Positions 54,880 through 63,417 of a DNA stretch of 64,000 nucleotides are shown one piece after another. The first letter of the stretch is position 1, and each line of letters begins with the position of its first letter. The position numbers and the translations under genes are program-made. Under the pieces are notes generated by a model that saw only the letters and a program-made list of their open reading frames with translations, searched no databases and was not told the DNA's origin. Origin of the DNA: Caldilinea sp. CFX5 (GTDB lineage Bacteria; Chloroflexota; Anaerolineae; Caldilineales; Caldilineaceae); NCBI GenBank assembly GCA_021405325.1, contig QWII01000045.1, positions 1 to 64,000 on the forward strand, in the 5' to 3' direction.

Positions 54880-57220
54880 CAGACGGCGCGGTTACGTTGA
54901 CCGCTTTCTCTTCCCCATAGCGCAACGGTAGCGTAAGCGTAAAGGTGGAACCGACGCCCGGTGTGCTGATCGCCGTCAGATCGCCGCCCAGCAGGCGCGC
55001 CAGCTTGCGGCTGATCGCCAGCCCCAGTCCCGTCCCGCCATACTGGCGCGTGGTGCTGTTATCCGCCTGTTGAAATTCACCAAAGAGACGGCTCATCGCC
55101 TCCGCACTGATGCCGATGCCGGTGTCGGTGACGGCAATGACAAGGTGACAAGGCTTGTCCTGTAAGGATGACAGGGTGACAGGGTGAAGGGGTGACAAGG
55201 TGACTGAGCTTGTCGAAGTCACCTTGTCACTTGTCACCTTGTCACTTGTCACCTTGTCATCCTGCAGGCTAGCCCGCACCACAATCTCCCCCGCATGGGT
55301 AAACTTGGCGGCGTTGCTGAGGAGATTGAGCAGGATCTGTTTGAGTTTGTCCGCATCGGAATAGAGGGCGGGCAAGTCGTCGGCAAGGGTGCTGACCAGG
55401 GTAACGCCGGGCTTCAACAACGGTTGCGTGGTGGCTGTGCAGAGGTTGATCAGGCTGGCTATATTGACGGTTGCGGGTTGCACCTCCACACGGCCGGCTT
55501 CGATCTTGGCAATGTCGAGGATGGTGTTGATCAAGCCCAGCAGATGTTCGGCGCTGACCAGCACTTTGTCCAGATTCTCCACTTGTTTGTCGGGCAGCGC
55601 CGGCGGCCCATCGGGGGGCGCGGCTTTGCGGCGCACAATGCGGGTAAAGCCGATAATGGCGTTGAGCGGCGTGCGCAACTCGTGGCTCATGTTGGCGAGA
55701 AAAGCGCTCTTGGCCTGGTTGGCCGCTTCGGCAGCCTCTTTGGCCTGCTGTAATTCGGTTTGGGTCTGTTTGATCTGCGAGATGTCGAGGATGCCCGCAT
55801 AGAGCGCCTGCTGATCGTCGAAGCGCATCGGCTGCAACGAGAGCGCCACCCAGATTGGCGAACCATCGCGCCGGCGCAGGCGTACTTCCCACTGCCCCAC
55901 ATAGCCTTTCTGCGCCAATTCCTGCATCACTTGGTCGCGTTCGGGGAGATCGTAATAAAAATCCGGCGATAGTTGGCCAACCAACTCCTGCGGCTGCCAA
56001 CCGCTGATCGTCGTGACATGTTGGTTGGCATAGAGGATCAGCCCGTCGGTGAGGCGCGTGATCACGATCGGAATCGGCGTGGCCTCGATGATGGCGCGGG
56101 CGCGGGCTTCGGCTTCGCGCAGGGCGCGCTCGGCAGTGACCCGCTCGGTAATGTTGTGCAGAACCACCAACCGGCCCAGCAACCGCTGTTGACCGTTGTA
56201 TAACGGCGAGATGCGCAGGTCAAAATGCTGCTCCTGCCCAGCCACGGTTAACACAATTTCTTCATTGATCTGCTCTTCGTCCAGGCTGGCTTGTTTGCGC
56301 TCTTGCCTCGTGAAAGCTGGTACGGGGGAGTTCTGTTGATGGTGATACCACGTTGTCCAGCGCGGCAAGAGCGTTTGGATCGACTGGCCGACCAGTTCAT
56401 GGCGCGCTTTGTTGACCATCTGCGCCGCCGCCGGGTTGACATCGACGATGCGCTGTTGGTTATCGACCACGATCACGCTGTCGCGCATATTTTCGAGCAC
56501 CGCATCGCGCGCCACCGGCGTCAACGTCAACATCCCATACCGGAATAACCCCCACGCCATGATCATGCCGGTGATGCCAAAGGCAAAGGTGGCAAAATCA
56601 ACTGGCGGCAGCCCCGGCAGTTGTAAATTGCTGAGAATATTGGCAAAGATCGGGACGGTCGCCGCGCCGAGTAAACTCAAAGCCTGACCCCGGTAGGGCT
56701 GTGACCAGCGCACCGCCGCTTGGGCGATGAGCGCCAGACCAAGCGCAATTAAGGCATAGCTATAGAAGAGGATGACGAAGAAGATTGGGCCTGGCTCCCG
56801 GCGCGCCAGGGTAAAGGGGCCGACCACTTCTAGATGCTCGCTGATGACATAGCCGTGATGGAGGCCATTGCTCACCAGGGCCACATCACAGAACAGGGGA
56901 ACGAGCAAGAGCAGCAGCACCGTGCGTCGGGTCACCCAGCGTTCGTGGTGGGTGTAGAGCAAGGCAAAGAGCAGCCAACTGACCCCGATCAGGTTGCTGA
57001 TGACACCCTGCACCTGATTCCACAATACTTTGCCGGCCAGCGTGGCGCTGGTCACTTCCAGGCTATAGCCAAATGACCACCAGGCGACAACACCCATCAT
57101 ACCGGTATAGGCCAGCCCCCAGCCCACGGGGTTGCGCCGCCAAGCATAGAAGGCCAGCCCGGCGGCAATCAACCCCGTACCGAGCAGTGCGAAAATGGTG
57201 AACGTATATTGCCAGTTCAT
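54851..57220 (-). CDS. Sensor histidine kinase: 7TM sensor, PAS domains, HisKA-HATPase
   Basis: 789 residues. There are seven membrane helices in the N-terminal 230 residues (HisKA_7TM-like: [40 protein letters not shown]). PAS 1 lies at about 255-345 ([17 protein letters not shown]) and PAS 2 at about 375-490 ([15 protein letters not shown]). The H box is [19 protein letters not shown], then N/G boxes ([37 protein letters not shown]). It phosphorylates an unidentified regulator. A palindromic insertion adds about 40 residues ([15 protein letters not shown] onward) inside the ATPase domain, just before the G1 strand. No strong ribosome-binding site. Confidence 0.92.
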   Translation of the reverse strand: MNWQYTFTIFALLGTGLIAAGLAFYAWRRNPVGWGLAYTGMMGVVAWWSFGYSLEVTSATLAGKVLWNQVQGVISNLIGVSWLLFALLYTHHERWVTRRTVLLLLLVPLFCDVALVSNGLHHGYVISEHLEVVGPFTLARREPGPIFFVILFYSYALIALGLALIAQAAVRWSQPYRGQALSLLGAATVPIFANILSNLQLPGLPPVDFATFAFGITGMIMAWGLFRYGMLTLTPVARDAVLENMRDSVIVVDNQQRIVDVNPAAAQMVNKARHELVGQSIQTLLPRWTTWYHHQQNSPVPAFTRQERKQASLDEEQINEEIVLTVAGQEQHFDLRISPLYNGQQRLLGRLVVLHNITERVTAERALREAEARARAIIEATPIPIVITRLTDGLILYANQHVTTISGWQPQELVGQLSPDFYYDLPERDQVMQELAQKGYVGQWEVRLRRRDGSPIWVALSLQPMRFDDQQALYAGILDISQIKQTQTELQQAKEAAEAANQAKSAFLANMSHELRTPLNAIIGFTRIVRRKAAPPDGPPALPDKQVENLDKVLVSAEHLLGLINTILDIAKIEAGRVEVQPATVNIASLINLCTATTQPLLKPGVTLVSTLADDLPALYSDADKLKQILLNLLSNAAKFTHAGEIVVRASLQDDKVTSDKVTSDKVTSTSSVTLSPLHPVTLSSLQDKPCHLVIAVTDTGIGISAEAMSRLFGEFQQADNSTTRQYGGTGLGLAISRKLARLLGGDLTAISTPGVGSTFTLTLPLRYGEEKAVNVTAPSVIPLPPPMP
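55138..55264. repeat. GACAAGGTGACAAG hairpin inserted in frame in the kinase ATPase domain
   Basis: It uses the same repeat words as 51348-51463, in a hairpin about 127 bp long. On the minus strand the insert lies between [10 protein letters not shown] and [14 protein letters not shown], two adjacent strands of the ATPase fold. Confidence 0.88.
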
Positions 57221-57248
57221 GCGGTATGCCTATCGTTGTAAGTGGCCG

Positions 57249-57463
57249 CTACGGGTTAAAAAAGACCGTTTCTCCTGCCCCCTGCAACCGAATATCAAAA
57301 CGATAGCAGGGCAAATCGCCAAACTCTTCCCGCTGGGCGATCAGGGTGGGGCGCCGCGCCGGGTCGATGGTGCGCAACACCAGGGCATGGCATTGGTGAA
57401 TTGCCCTTCGCGCCGGTGGTGGATGGTCCGGGAATCGACGGCGGCAAAGCGTGTAATTGACAT
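57249..57463 (-). pseudogene. Frameshifted small gene of unknown family
   Basis: ATG 57463 opens MSITRFAAVDSRTIHHRREG then QFTNAM. Near 57395 the sensible reading jumps frame to HALVLRTIDPARRPTLIAQR, EEFGDLPCYRFDIRLQG and AGETVFFNP-stop. The combined sequence looks like one short beta-rich protein broken by one frameshift. It is divergent from the monooxygenase remnant at 57556. Confidence 0.5.
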
Positions 57464-57555
57464 AGGCGCTTCTTTGGTTGACAATAGATTGGTTGGTTCT
57501 TGTGCGTCCAATTGTACCAGCGTACCCACAATTTAGAAATTTACCGAGGGGGCTT

Positions 57556-57691
57556 ATGCGAACACAAGTGGGCATTATTGGATCAGGGCAGGGCCGCTGC
57601 TCCCCATCTGCTGTCTCTGCAGGGGATTGAGTCGGTCATACTGGAGCGACAGAGCCGCGGTCATGGGGAAGTAGGAAAAAGCTACGGATAG
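57556..57691 (+). pseudogene. N-terminal remnant of a 4-hydroxybenzoate 3-monooxygenase-like flavoprotein
   Basis: ATG 57556 gives MRTQVGIIGSG, the FAD-binding strand of PobA-type hydroxylases. After a frameshift near 57587 it continues HLLSLQGIESVILERQSR, matching the next helix and strand of that family, and ends at TAG 57689-57691. The remaining 340 or so residues of the parent are absent. Confidence 0.7.
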
Positions 57692-57758
57692 GGAGGAACA
57701 CCGCTTTTATCAAATCACGAAAACTATCTGTGTTAACTTTATTGTTGACTGCTAAGGT

Positions 57759-58493
57759 TTAAGGTACCCGTTGCCAGCGCACCTGTCCCAACAGGCGCAC
57801 GGTGAGGTAGGCAATGGTCAAAAAGCTGGAGAAGAGCAAGGTCACAACCAATGTGCGCGGATAAGCGAACGGGTCGATCAAGCGGGGCAGAATATCGGCG
57901 GCCAGCGAATGGGGATTCGAGAGGACATCCCAACTGTTCCAGCGCAAAAAGCGCCCCAGATAGATGCCAAAGCCGCTCATGACCAGGGTGATGCAGACAA
58001 CCAGCAGGCTGACCACCCGGTTATATTGCGTCGCCAGCACATCCTGCACAATCCAGAGCGCCACAATGCCCAGGATCAAGCCATTCCAGGCAAAGGAAAA
58101 GATGAGCATCAGATCATACCAGAGCGGCACCTGTTGCCGTTCAGTCAAATGCAAAAAGTCGGTGACCAGATAGGGTGCGTTGGGAAAGAAGAGAAACCAG
58201 CCCAGTAAGAGCGGCCACTGTAATACTTTGAAGCGGGGCGCATATTGGTGTAACGCCCAGAGCAACAGGGCGCTGATCAGCGGCAGCCAGGCCAGAAAGA
58301 GATTCCAGATCAGAAAGCGGTAAGTGTGGTTGCCGTCGGTGTAATAGACCCGCGTTCCCCAGATGCCGATGCTTAACCACGAGGAAGCGCAGAGAACAAC
58401 AAGCAGCGGCAGCTTATCCAAATGCTGCCGCCAGGGTGCGACTTTGGGTGCGACTTTGGGCGTTGACACGGTTTGTAAAGAATAGAGATCCAT
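57759..58493 (-). CDS. DUF1361 integral membrane protein
   Basis: 244 residues from ATG 58493 (GAAAGGGG just upstream; the TTG 15 nt earlier is rejected). Six or seven membrane helices, with the DUF1361 hallmarks FFPNAPYLVTDFLHL (the FPNxPYxxTD loop), VPLWYDL and GRFLRWNSWDVL. The family's role is unknown. It is divergently oriented from the MBL hydrolase at 58633. Confidence 0.88.
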   Translation of the reverse strand: MDLYSLQTVSTPKVAPKVAPWRQHLDKLPLLVVLCASSWLSIGIWGTRVYYTDGNHTYRFLIWNLFLAWLPLISALLLWALHQYAPRFKVLQWPLLLGWFLFFPNAPYLVTDFLHLTERQQVPLWYDLMLIFSFAWNGLILGIVALWIVQDVLATQYNRVVSLLVVCITLVMSGFGIYLGRFLRWNSWDVLSNPHSLAADILPRLIDPFAYPRTLVVTLLFSSFLTIAYLTVRLLGQVRWQRVP

Positions 58494-58632
58494 AGTTCCC
58501 CTTTCCAAGTACGTAAAATAACGTAGCTTCTACGCTTGTTGTTCCATCATACCTACCCCGCTCGTCGGTCACGGACCGGCTATAAACGGACTTGATAGCT
58601 ACGTTCCAGTAAGAAAGTGGTATTTGCTACCA

Positions 58633-59529
58633 ATGACTTATACAAGAAAAATCGGCGCCATCACCTGTCACCTGCTTGACGATGGCGCACAGCCGGTCGA
58701 TGGCGGCGGCTTCTTTGGCGTCGTGCCGCGCGCGCTCTGGCAACGGGTGATCCGGCCGGATGAAAACAACTTGATTCCCAGCAAAACCCGTTGCCTGCTC
58801 ATTGAATCTGACGCTGGTTTGATTTTAGTCGATACGGGCAATGGCGACAAATTATCGCCCAAAGAGCGCGAACGCTTTGGCTATACCGGGCGCACGGATC
58901 GGTTGGTGAAGGGCATTCGCCAGGTCGGCTATCAACCGGAGGATGTCGCCATTGTGGTGCTGACCCATCTCCATGCCGACCATGCCGGCGGCGCCACGCG
59001 GTGGGATACGCCGGATCACACCCCTGGTAACGTCATCCCCACCTTTCCACGGGCGCGCTACCTGGCTCAACGGCTCGATCTAGCCGAAGCCAGCTTTCCC
59101 AACGAACGCACGCGCGCCACCTTTCACGCCCACAACTGGGAGCCGCTGATCGACCGGGGCCAACTGGAAGTGGTTGACGGCCCGCAACGCATTGCCACCG
59201 GTGTACGCACCGATGTCGCGCCCGGCCACACGGCGGCGTTGCAGATGGTCTGGGTCGAAAGTGAAGGGGAAAGCCTGCTCTTCCTGGGCGACGCGTGCAG
59301 TTGGGCCGCCCACATGAATCGCCTGGCCTGGGTGCCGGCCTTTGACATCTTCCCCCAGACCAGCATCGAAACCAAACGGCGCATTGCACAGGAAGCGTCT
59401 GAACGTAACACTTTGCTTGTCTTCCAACATGATGCGCAGGTGGTAACGGGTCGGCTGGCGGCTGCTGTGCGCGGGCTGGAAGTGCAACCTGAAATCAGCG
59501 AAGACGCATGGCGTGATCACGCTTTATGA
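58633..59529 (+). CDS. MBL-fold metallo-hydrolase
   Basis: 298 residues from ATG 58633 (a TTG at 58624 is in frame). The metal-binding motif HLHADHAGG is near residue 115, preceded by LILVDTGNGDK. Later ligands are in APGHTAALQMVW and LLFLGDACSWAAHMN, and FQHDAQVVTG closes the fold. This layout suits lactonase-like or alkyl-ester hydrolases; the substrate cannot be told. Its stop overlaps the start of the phosphatase gene (ATGA), so the two are translationally coupled. Confidence 0.9.
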   Translation: MTYTRKIGAITCHLLDDGAQPVDGGGFFGVVPRALWQRVIRPDENNLIPSKTRCLLIESDAGLILVDTGNGDKLSPKERERFGYTGRTDRLVKGIRQVGYQPEDVAIVVLTHLHADHAGGATRWDTPDHTPGNVIPTFPRARYLAQRLDLAEASFPNERTRATFHAHNWEPLIDRGQLEVVDGPQRIATGVRTDVAPGHTAALQMVWVESEGESLLFLGDACSWAAHMNRLAWVPAFDIFPQTSIETKRRIAQEASERNTLLVFQHDAQVVTGRLAAAVRGLEVQPEISEDAWRDHAL

Positions 59530-60281
59530 TGACAACCACATTACGTCAACTCCACTGGGACGGCTGCTATAACATTCGTGATCTCGGCGGTCTGCCCACC
59601 CAGGATGGCGGCCAGACCAGCATGGGGGCGTTGATTCGCGCCGACATGCCCAGCCGTTTAACCGTAGCAGGAGAACAGGCGCTGCTTGCTTATGGCGTGC
59701 GTACCATCATTGATTTGCGCACATTGCCCCAAACGCAAGAAGATCCCTATCCACTTATGCAGCCGGGACGCGCGGCGGATGTTCGCTATTTGCATCTGCC
59801 GCTGGAAAATTATACCAGCCCCGAACAGGTGCTGGTGGACAACGCGCCGACGCGGGCGGAGAGTTATGCCCGTGCGCTCAGATATTTTGCTGCCAATATT
59901 GCCACGATTTTGCGCGCCATCGCCACCGCGCCGTCCGGCGGCATCCTCTTTCATTGCCAGTCGGGCCGCGACCGAACGGGGTTGATCAGCGCCCTGTTGT
60001 TATCGCTTGCCAACGTTGGTACCGATGTCATCGCCGCTGATTATGCCGCCAGTGAAGCCCAATTATGGCCGCTTTACCATAAACTGGTGGCGGATGCCGC
60101 TGATGACCCAGTGCGCTTGGCCTGGTTACAGCATAAGGCCCCTACCGCGCCGCCCGAAACCATCTTAGCGGCGCTCCAGTTTCTGGACGAGCACTATGGC
60201 AGTGTAGAACAATATCTGTTAGCCGCCGGTCTAGCGCCGCCGGAACTAACACTGTTACGCCAGCGGTTGCGCTCTGACTGA
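59526..60281 (+). CDS. Tyrosine-protein phosphatase-like (Y_phosphatase3/DSP) protein
   Basis: 251 residues. N-terminal WDGCYNIRDLGGLPTQDGG and LIRADMPSRLT, then the catalytic loop LFHCQSGRDRTGLISAL (HCx3GxDRTG), the form found in bacterial dual-specificity and lipid-like phosphatases. Cys is the nucleophile and Arg binds phosphate. The four-base overlap with the MBL gene implies a joint role. A dispersed repeat copy begins 9 nt after the stop. Confidence 0.9.
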   Translation: MMTTTLRQLHWDGCYNIRDLGGLPTQDGGQTSMGALIRADMPSRLTVAGEQALLAYGVRTIIDLRTLPQTQEDPYPLMQPGRAADVRYLHLPLENYTSPEQVLVDNAPTRAESYARALRYFAANIATILRAIATAPSGGILFHCQSGRDRTGLISALLLSLANVGTDVIAADYAASEAQLWPLYHKLVADAADDPVRLAWLQHKAPTAPPETILAALQFLDEHYGSVEQYLLAAGLAPPELTLLRQRLRSD

Positions 60282-60290
60282 TGGGAAAAT

Positions 60291-60382
60291 AGAACCCCGC
60301 ACGTCAGTAAGGGGTGGCCGACCCGCTAACGCTAGGCGGTTCTGTTTTCCTCCTTTGTGGCGCCGCCAAGGCATGTGGCCTG
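60291..60382. repeat. Second copy of the dispersed 90-bp repeat
   Basis: Nearly identical to 17241-17329 (AGAACCCCGCACGTCAGTAA ... GCCAAGGCATGTGGCCTG), with an extra TGG. It lies directly after the phosphatase gene and has no coding capacity. Confidence 0.88.
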
Positions 60383-60432
60383 ATGTGTAAATAACAGGGA
60401 TTTCGTCGATTCCGCAGATGAAAGAACAAGAA

Positions 60433-60517
60433 TAGGAGTTACGCAGTTGCCCGGGAACGCCGGCATCCTGCCGGCTGGCCGTCAGAGATGGCAGCGCGCC
60501 CAACTGCGTAACTCCTA
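60433..60517. repeat. TAGGAGTTACGCAGTTG inverted repeat with a different core
   Basis: Arms 60433-60449 and 60501-60517 are perfectly complementary and identical to those at 15233-15317, but the core (GCCGGCATCCTGCCGGC) is unrelated to the ACCTGTCAGGTTT hairpin found there. Confidence 0.92.
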
Positions 60518-60587
60518 AAGGAAAATCTGTGAAATCTGCGCAAGCTTTGATCAAAGGCTGATTTTTATGCTGATGGGTGTAACCCCT

Positions 60588-60764
60588 TCATGTGGCCTGC
60601 TGTTGAATACAGTAGACATCACTACCAAAACGGTCTGGTTGATCCAGGCAGTAGCGGCGAACGCCAGGGGTTACAAGCGCACTACAAATTACCCAAACCG
60701 GCCACACCAGGGCTAGAATTTGGAAAACCCCCAGGAGCATTTCAAGCAAGGTAATGCTATTCAT
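60588..60764 (-). CDS. Small membrane protein
   Basis: 58 residues from ATG 60764, with GAGGG 6 nt upstream. A single hydrophobic helix (LLGVFQILALVWPVWVICSA) is followed by a basic, Cys-containing tail (GVRRYCLDQPDRFG). No recognised family. It is placed in an otherwise gene-free stretch between two repeats and the Rieske gene. Confidence 0.45.
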   Translation of the reverse strand: MNSITLLEMLLGVFQILALVWPVWVICSALVTPGVRRYCLDQPDRFGSDVYCIQQQAT

Positions 60765-60932
60765 GAAATCCCTCAACTCATACTTATCGCCAGCAGATGT
60801 TCGTCTGCACCTGTTGCCATCGTAACACGTAACGTTCTTTCCCTCTACCGTCATTTGCCGGATACGGGTAGCAACAAGCGGTGAGAAGTTGTAGGGTTCA
60901 ACTTACGTAAAATAGAACGAGAAGGAAGAATT

Positions 60933-61367
60933 GTGACAAAACACATTATTGGCCCGGTTAGCGAGTTGCCGGTCGGCGCGCGCAAGCTTGTCGAGATCAA
61001 TGGCCGCTCGATTGGGGTTTTTAACATTCATGGCAAATACTACGCTCTGCGTAATGCCTGCCCCCATCAACTGGCGCCGCTCTGTCGCGGCCATATCACC
61101 GGCACGACGCTGCCCAGCCAACCGGGGCAATATCTTTGGGATCGCGATGGCGAAATTATCCGCTGTCCGTGGCATGGCTGGGAATTTGATTTGACGACGG
61201 GGCGTTCGGTCTTTAATCCGCACAAATTGCGGGTCAAAACCTATGAAGTGACCGTAGAACGGGGTGGTGAATTCGTCAAGCAGCAAATCGGCGCCGACGA
61301 AGAAGATCCCGCCGTCGAAACGTTTCCGGTGACGGTGGAAGATGCGTTCATTGTGTTGCATCTGTAA
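60933..61367 (+). CDS. Rieske [2Fe-2S] domain protein
   Basis: 144 residues, starting at GTG (AAGGAAG about 6 nt upstream). The Rieske cluster ligands are in CPHQLAPLCRG and CPWHGWEFDL, with the usual CxH...CxxH spacing. The single-domain size and ALRNACPHQ segment resemble ferredoxin components of aromatic-ring dioxygenases and stand-alone Rieske electron carriers. It is soluble, with no signal peptide. No oxygenase partner lies next to it, so its redox partner is unknown. Confidence 0.92.
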   Translation: MTKHIIGPVSELPVGARKLVEINGRSIGVFNIHGKYYALRNACPHQLAPLCRGHITGTTLPSQPGQYLWDRDGEIIRCPWHGWEFDLTTGRSVFNPHKLRVKTYEVTVERGGEFVKQQIGADEEDPAVETFPVTVEDAFIVLHL

Positions 61368-61480
61368 TCCTCTTTGTCGAGTATGCCAGTGAAGAACACC
61401 GGCGTGACTTCGAGACGCCCTATGTGGATAGCACGACGGGCGTCACCGTTCAGCCGGTGCTTGTGGCGACGGGAGTGTAA
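61364..61480 (+). pseudogene. 3' remnant of an unidentified gene
   Basis: Thirty-eight codons in a sensible frame (FVEYASEEHRRDFETPYVD, then TTGVTVQPVLVATGV-stop) lie directly after the Rieske gene without a start codon. They look like the tail of a lost enzyme gene. Confidence 0.35.
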
Positions 61481-61482
61481 TA

Positions 61483-61566
61483 GGTAAACAGGTAGACAGG
61501 TAGACAGGTAAACAAGTAAACAGGGAATAGGACGAGCCTACCTGTCTACCTGTCTACCTATTTACC
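61483..61566. repeat. AGGTAGACAGGTA hairpin
   Basis: GGTAAACAGGTAGACAGGTA words on the left face TACCTGTCTACCTGTCTACC on the right across a short spacer. The stop codon of the convergent carbonic anhydrase gene (61571-61573) follows within 5 nt. Confidence 0.88.
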
Positions 61567-61570
61567 CGTG

Positions 61571-62275
61571 TCACCCTTCAATCATCTCTACCGCGCCAGT
61601 CTCCAGGTTATAGCGTGCGCCGACGATCAGCAACTGACCTTGCGCCACCGCTTCAGCCAAAAGGGGCGTCTCCCGCAAACGGTTGACGGTGAGGGTGACA
61701 TTGGTGTTGATGCAAGTATCAAGCGAAAAATCGGCTTGACTGGCGGCCAATTCAATCGCTGGCTTGATGCCATTGACCAAATAGCCGATGCTGGCTGGCG
61801 CTTCCGCACCATGCTCCACCGCTTCCAGTGTTGCTTTCACGGCACCGCAACTGGCATGACCCAAGACCATCAGCAACGGAATCTGCAACTCCGCGACGCC
61901 AAACTCCAGGCTGCCGAGGACAGCCTCATCGATGACATGCCCGGCCGTACGAATCACAAAGAGATCCCCCAAGCCGCGATCAAAGACCAATTCCGGCGGC
62001 ACGCGCGAATCAACACAACTAAAGATCGTGGCAAAGGGCTTTTGACCTTGCGCCACTTCAGTGCGCCGCTGGCTTGATTCATTGACCGGTAACGAGCGAT
62101 TCGTCGCATAGCGTTGGTTGCCTGCGACCAATCGTTCGAGCGCTTCCTGCGGGTTTTGTACCGGCGCTTCTCCCGGCAGTGGCGCCTGGATCGGTGCAAC
62201 ACAGGCGCTCAACGTCGCGCCGACGGCAAGGGTCGAGCTAACGAGAAAATAACGGCGGTTGAGTAACTGAACCAT
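61571..62275 (-). CDS. Exported beta-class carbonic anhydrase (Tat/lipoprotein signal)
   Basis: 234 residues from ATG 62275. The N-terminus MVQLLNRRYFLVSSTLAVGA has a twin-arginine motif and the hydrophobic segment ends in lipobox LSAC, so the enzyme should be folded in the cytoplasm, exported and lipid-anchored. Zinc ligands and catalytic dyad: CVDSRVPPE (Cys, Asp-Arg) and GHASCGAV (His, Cys). It interconverts CO2 and bicarbonate. It looks monocistronic. AAAGG lies 11 nt upstream. Confidence 0.92.
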   Translation of the reverse strand: MVQLLNRRYFLVSSTLAVGATLSACVAPIQAPLPGEAPVQNPQEALERLVAGNQRYATNRSLPVNESSQRRTEVAQGQKPFATIFSCVDSRVPPELVFDRGLGDLFVIRTAGHVIDEAVLGSLEFGVAELQIPLLMVLGHASCGAVKATLEAVEHGAEAPASIGYLVNGIKPAIELAASQADFSLDTCINTNVTLTVNRLRETPLLAEAVAQGQLLIVGARYNLETGAVEMIEG

Positions 62276-62452
62276 AGATTCACACACCTTTTTATTAAGT
62301 TTTCTTACAATAGCGAAATTTAATTATAAAACATAACGCCGTTCAGTAGCAAGGCAGGACTTACCGATTATTCGATCCAGAATGGTTCGTTAGCGAGTGT
62401 TCGCCAACCAACCAACTAACTAACCAACTAACCAAGAACCATTTTTTCCCAG

Positions 62453-62481
62453 TTGCCCCCTTTGCCGTTTTCCGCTACAAT
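62453..62481 (+). promoter_or_regulatory. Candidate promoter of the creatininase-family gene
   Basis: TTGCCC (62453-62458), 17-nt spacer, TACAAT (62476-62481), 55 nt before the ATG. Just upstream, 62381-62446 is an inverted repeat of AACCAACTAACC-type words (AATGGTTC / GAACCATT). Confidence 0.6.
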
Positions 62482-62536
62482 CCCGAACAGCATCGTTTTC
62501 CCTTTTTTGCTGGTTCACCACAAGGAGAAATTCACC

Positions 62537-63400
62537 ATGCCTTCTGTGCGCGACATTTACAAATTTGACGAACTGACCTGGCCCGAAGTTAACGAAGCGG
62601 TGGCAATGGGCAAAATTCCCATCATTCCGACTGGTTCGGTCGAGCAGCATGGTCATCACCTGCCGCTCAGTGTCGATCACCTCTGCGCCAACGCCGTTGC
62701 CACTGAAGCCGCCCGCTTGCGTCCCGAACTCAGCCTGGTGCTGCCGCCGGTAAGCTATGGCTATGTCCACCATGTCATGGACTTCCCCGGCTCGCTCAAC
62801 ATTCACTTTGAACATTTCATCCAGTATGTGCTGGATATTTGCAAAAGTCTGGCCTATCATGGTTTCAAGAAGATGATCATCGTCAACGGGCACGGCTCCA
62901 ACCACCCGCTCTGTGAATTGGTCGCCCGCCGCCTGGTGGTCGAGACTGATGCCAGTTGCGCCTTTTGTAGCTGGTGGCAAATGTTGACCGTTAACCCCGA
63001 CTTTATGCCCCAGTGGCGCGAGAGCATCTTCCCCGGCGGTTGCGCCCATGCCTGTGAGTTAGAAACCTCCATGCTCATGTATCTGGCGCCGCAAAGTGTG
63101 CGCATGGACAAGATTAAAAGCGAAATCGCCAAGACGAACCAATACGGCTCCAAATATATCTATGTCGATCTCTTTGGCGGCGGGCCAATGGGGTTGGTCG
63201 AGTGGACCAGCCAATACAGCGACACCGGCGTCATGGGCGAGGCGGAAAAAGCCACGGCGGAAAAGGGCAAACTCGCCTTTGAAGAAGCGAGTCGCAACCT
63301 GGCGAACTTTGTCGCTGAGTATCATGACCGCAAGATCGCCCAACGCACGCCCCATCAGGCACAGGCGCCGACCTTTCCGTTGTCTTTTCCGACTGACTAA
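62537..63400 (+). CDS. Creatininase-family amidohydrolase
   Basis: 287 residues from ATG 62537 (AAGGAG 9 nt upstream; 28 in-frame codons further upstream overlap the promoter). Metal ligands appear in PTGSVEQHGHHLPLSVD (Glu, His, Asp), then IIVNGHGSNHPL, with a late Glu in ACELETSMLM. The family opens cyclic amides or formamides (creatinine, formamidopyrimidine, mycofactocin peptide); the substrate here is unknown. The partial oxidoreductase at 63934 is on the same strand but after a terminator. Confidence 0.92.
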   Translation: MPSVRDIYKFDELTWPEVNEAVAMGKIPIIPTGSVEQHGHHLPLSVDHLCANAVATEAARLRPELSLVLPPVSYGYVHHVMDFPGSLNIHFEHFIQYVLDICKSLAYHGFKKMIIVNGHGSNHPLCELVARRLVVETDASCAFCSWWQMLTVNPDFMPQWRESIFPGGCAHACELETSMLMYLAPQSVRMDKIKSEIAKTNQYGSKYIYVDLFGGGPMGLVEWTSQYSDTGVMGEAEKATAEKGKLAFEEASRNLANFVAEYHDRKIAQRTPHQAQAPTFPLSFPTD

Positions 63401-63417
63401 ACAACCGCTCAAAAATT

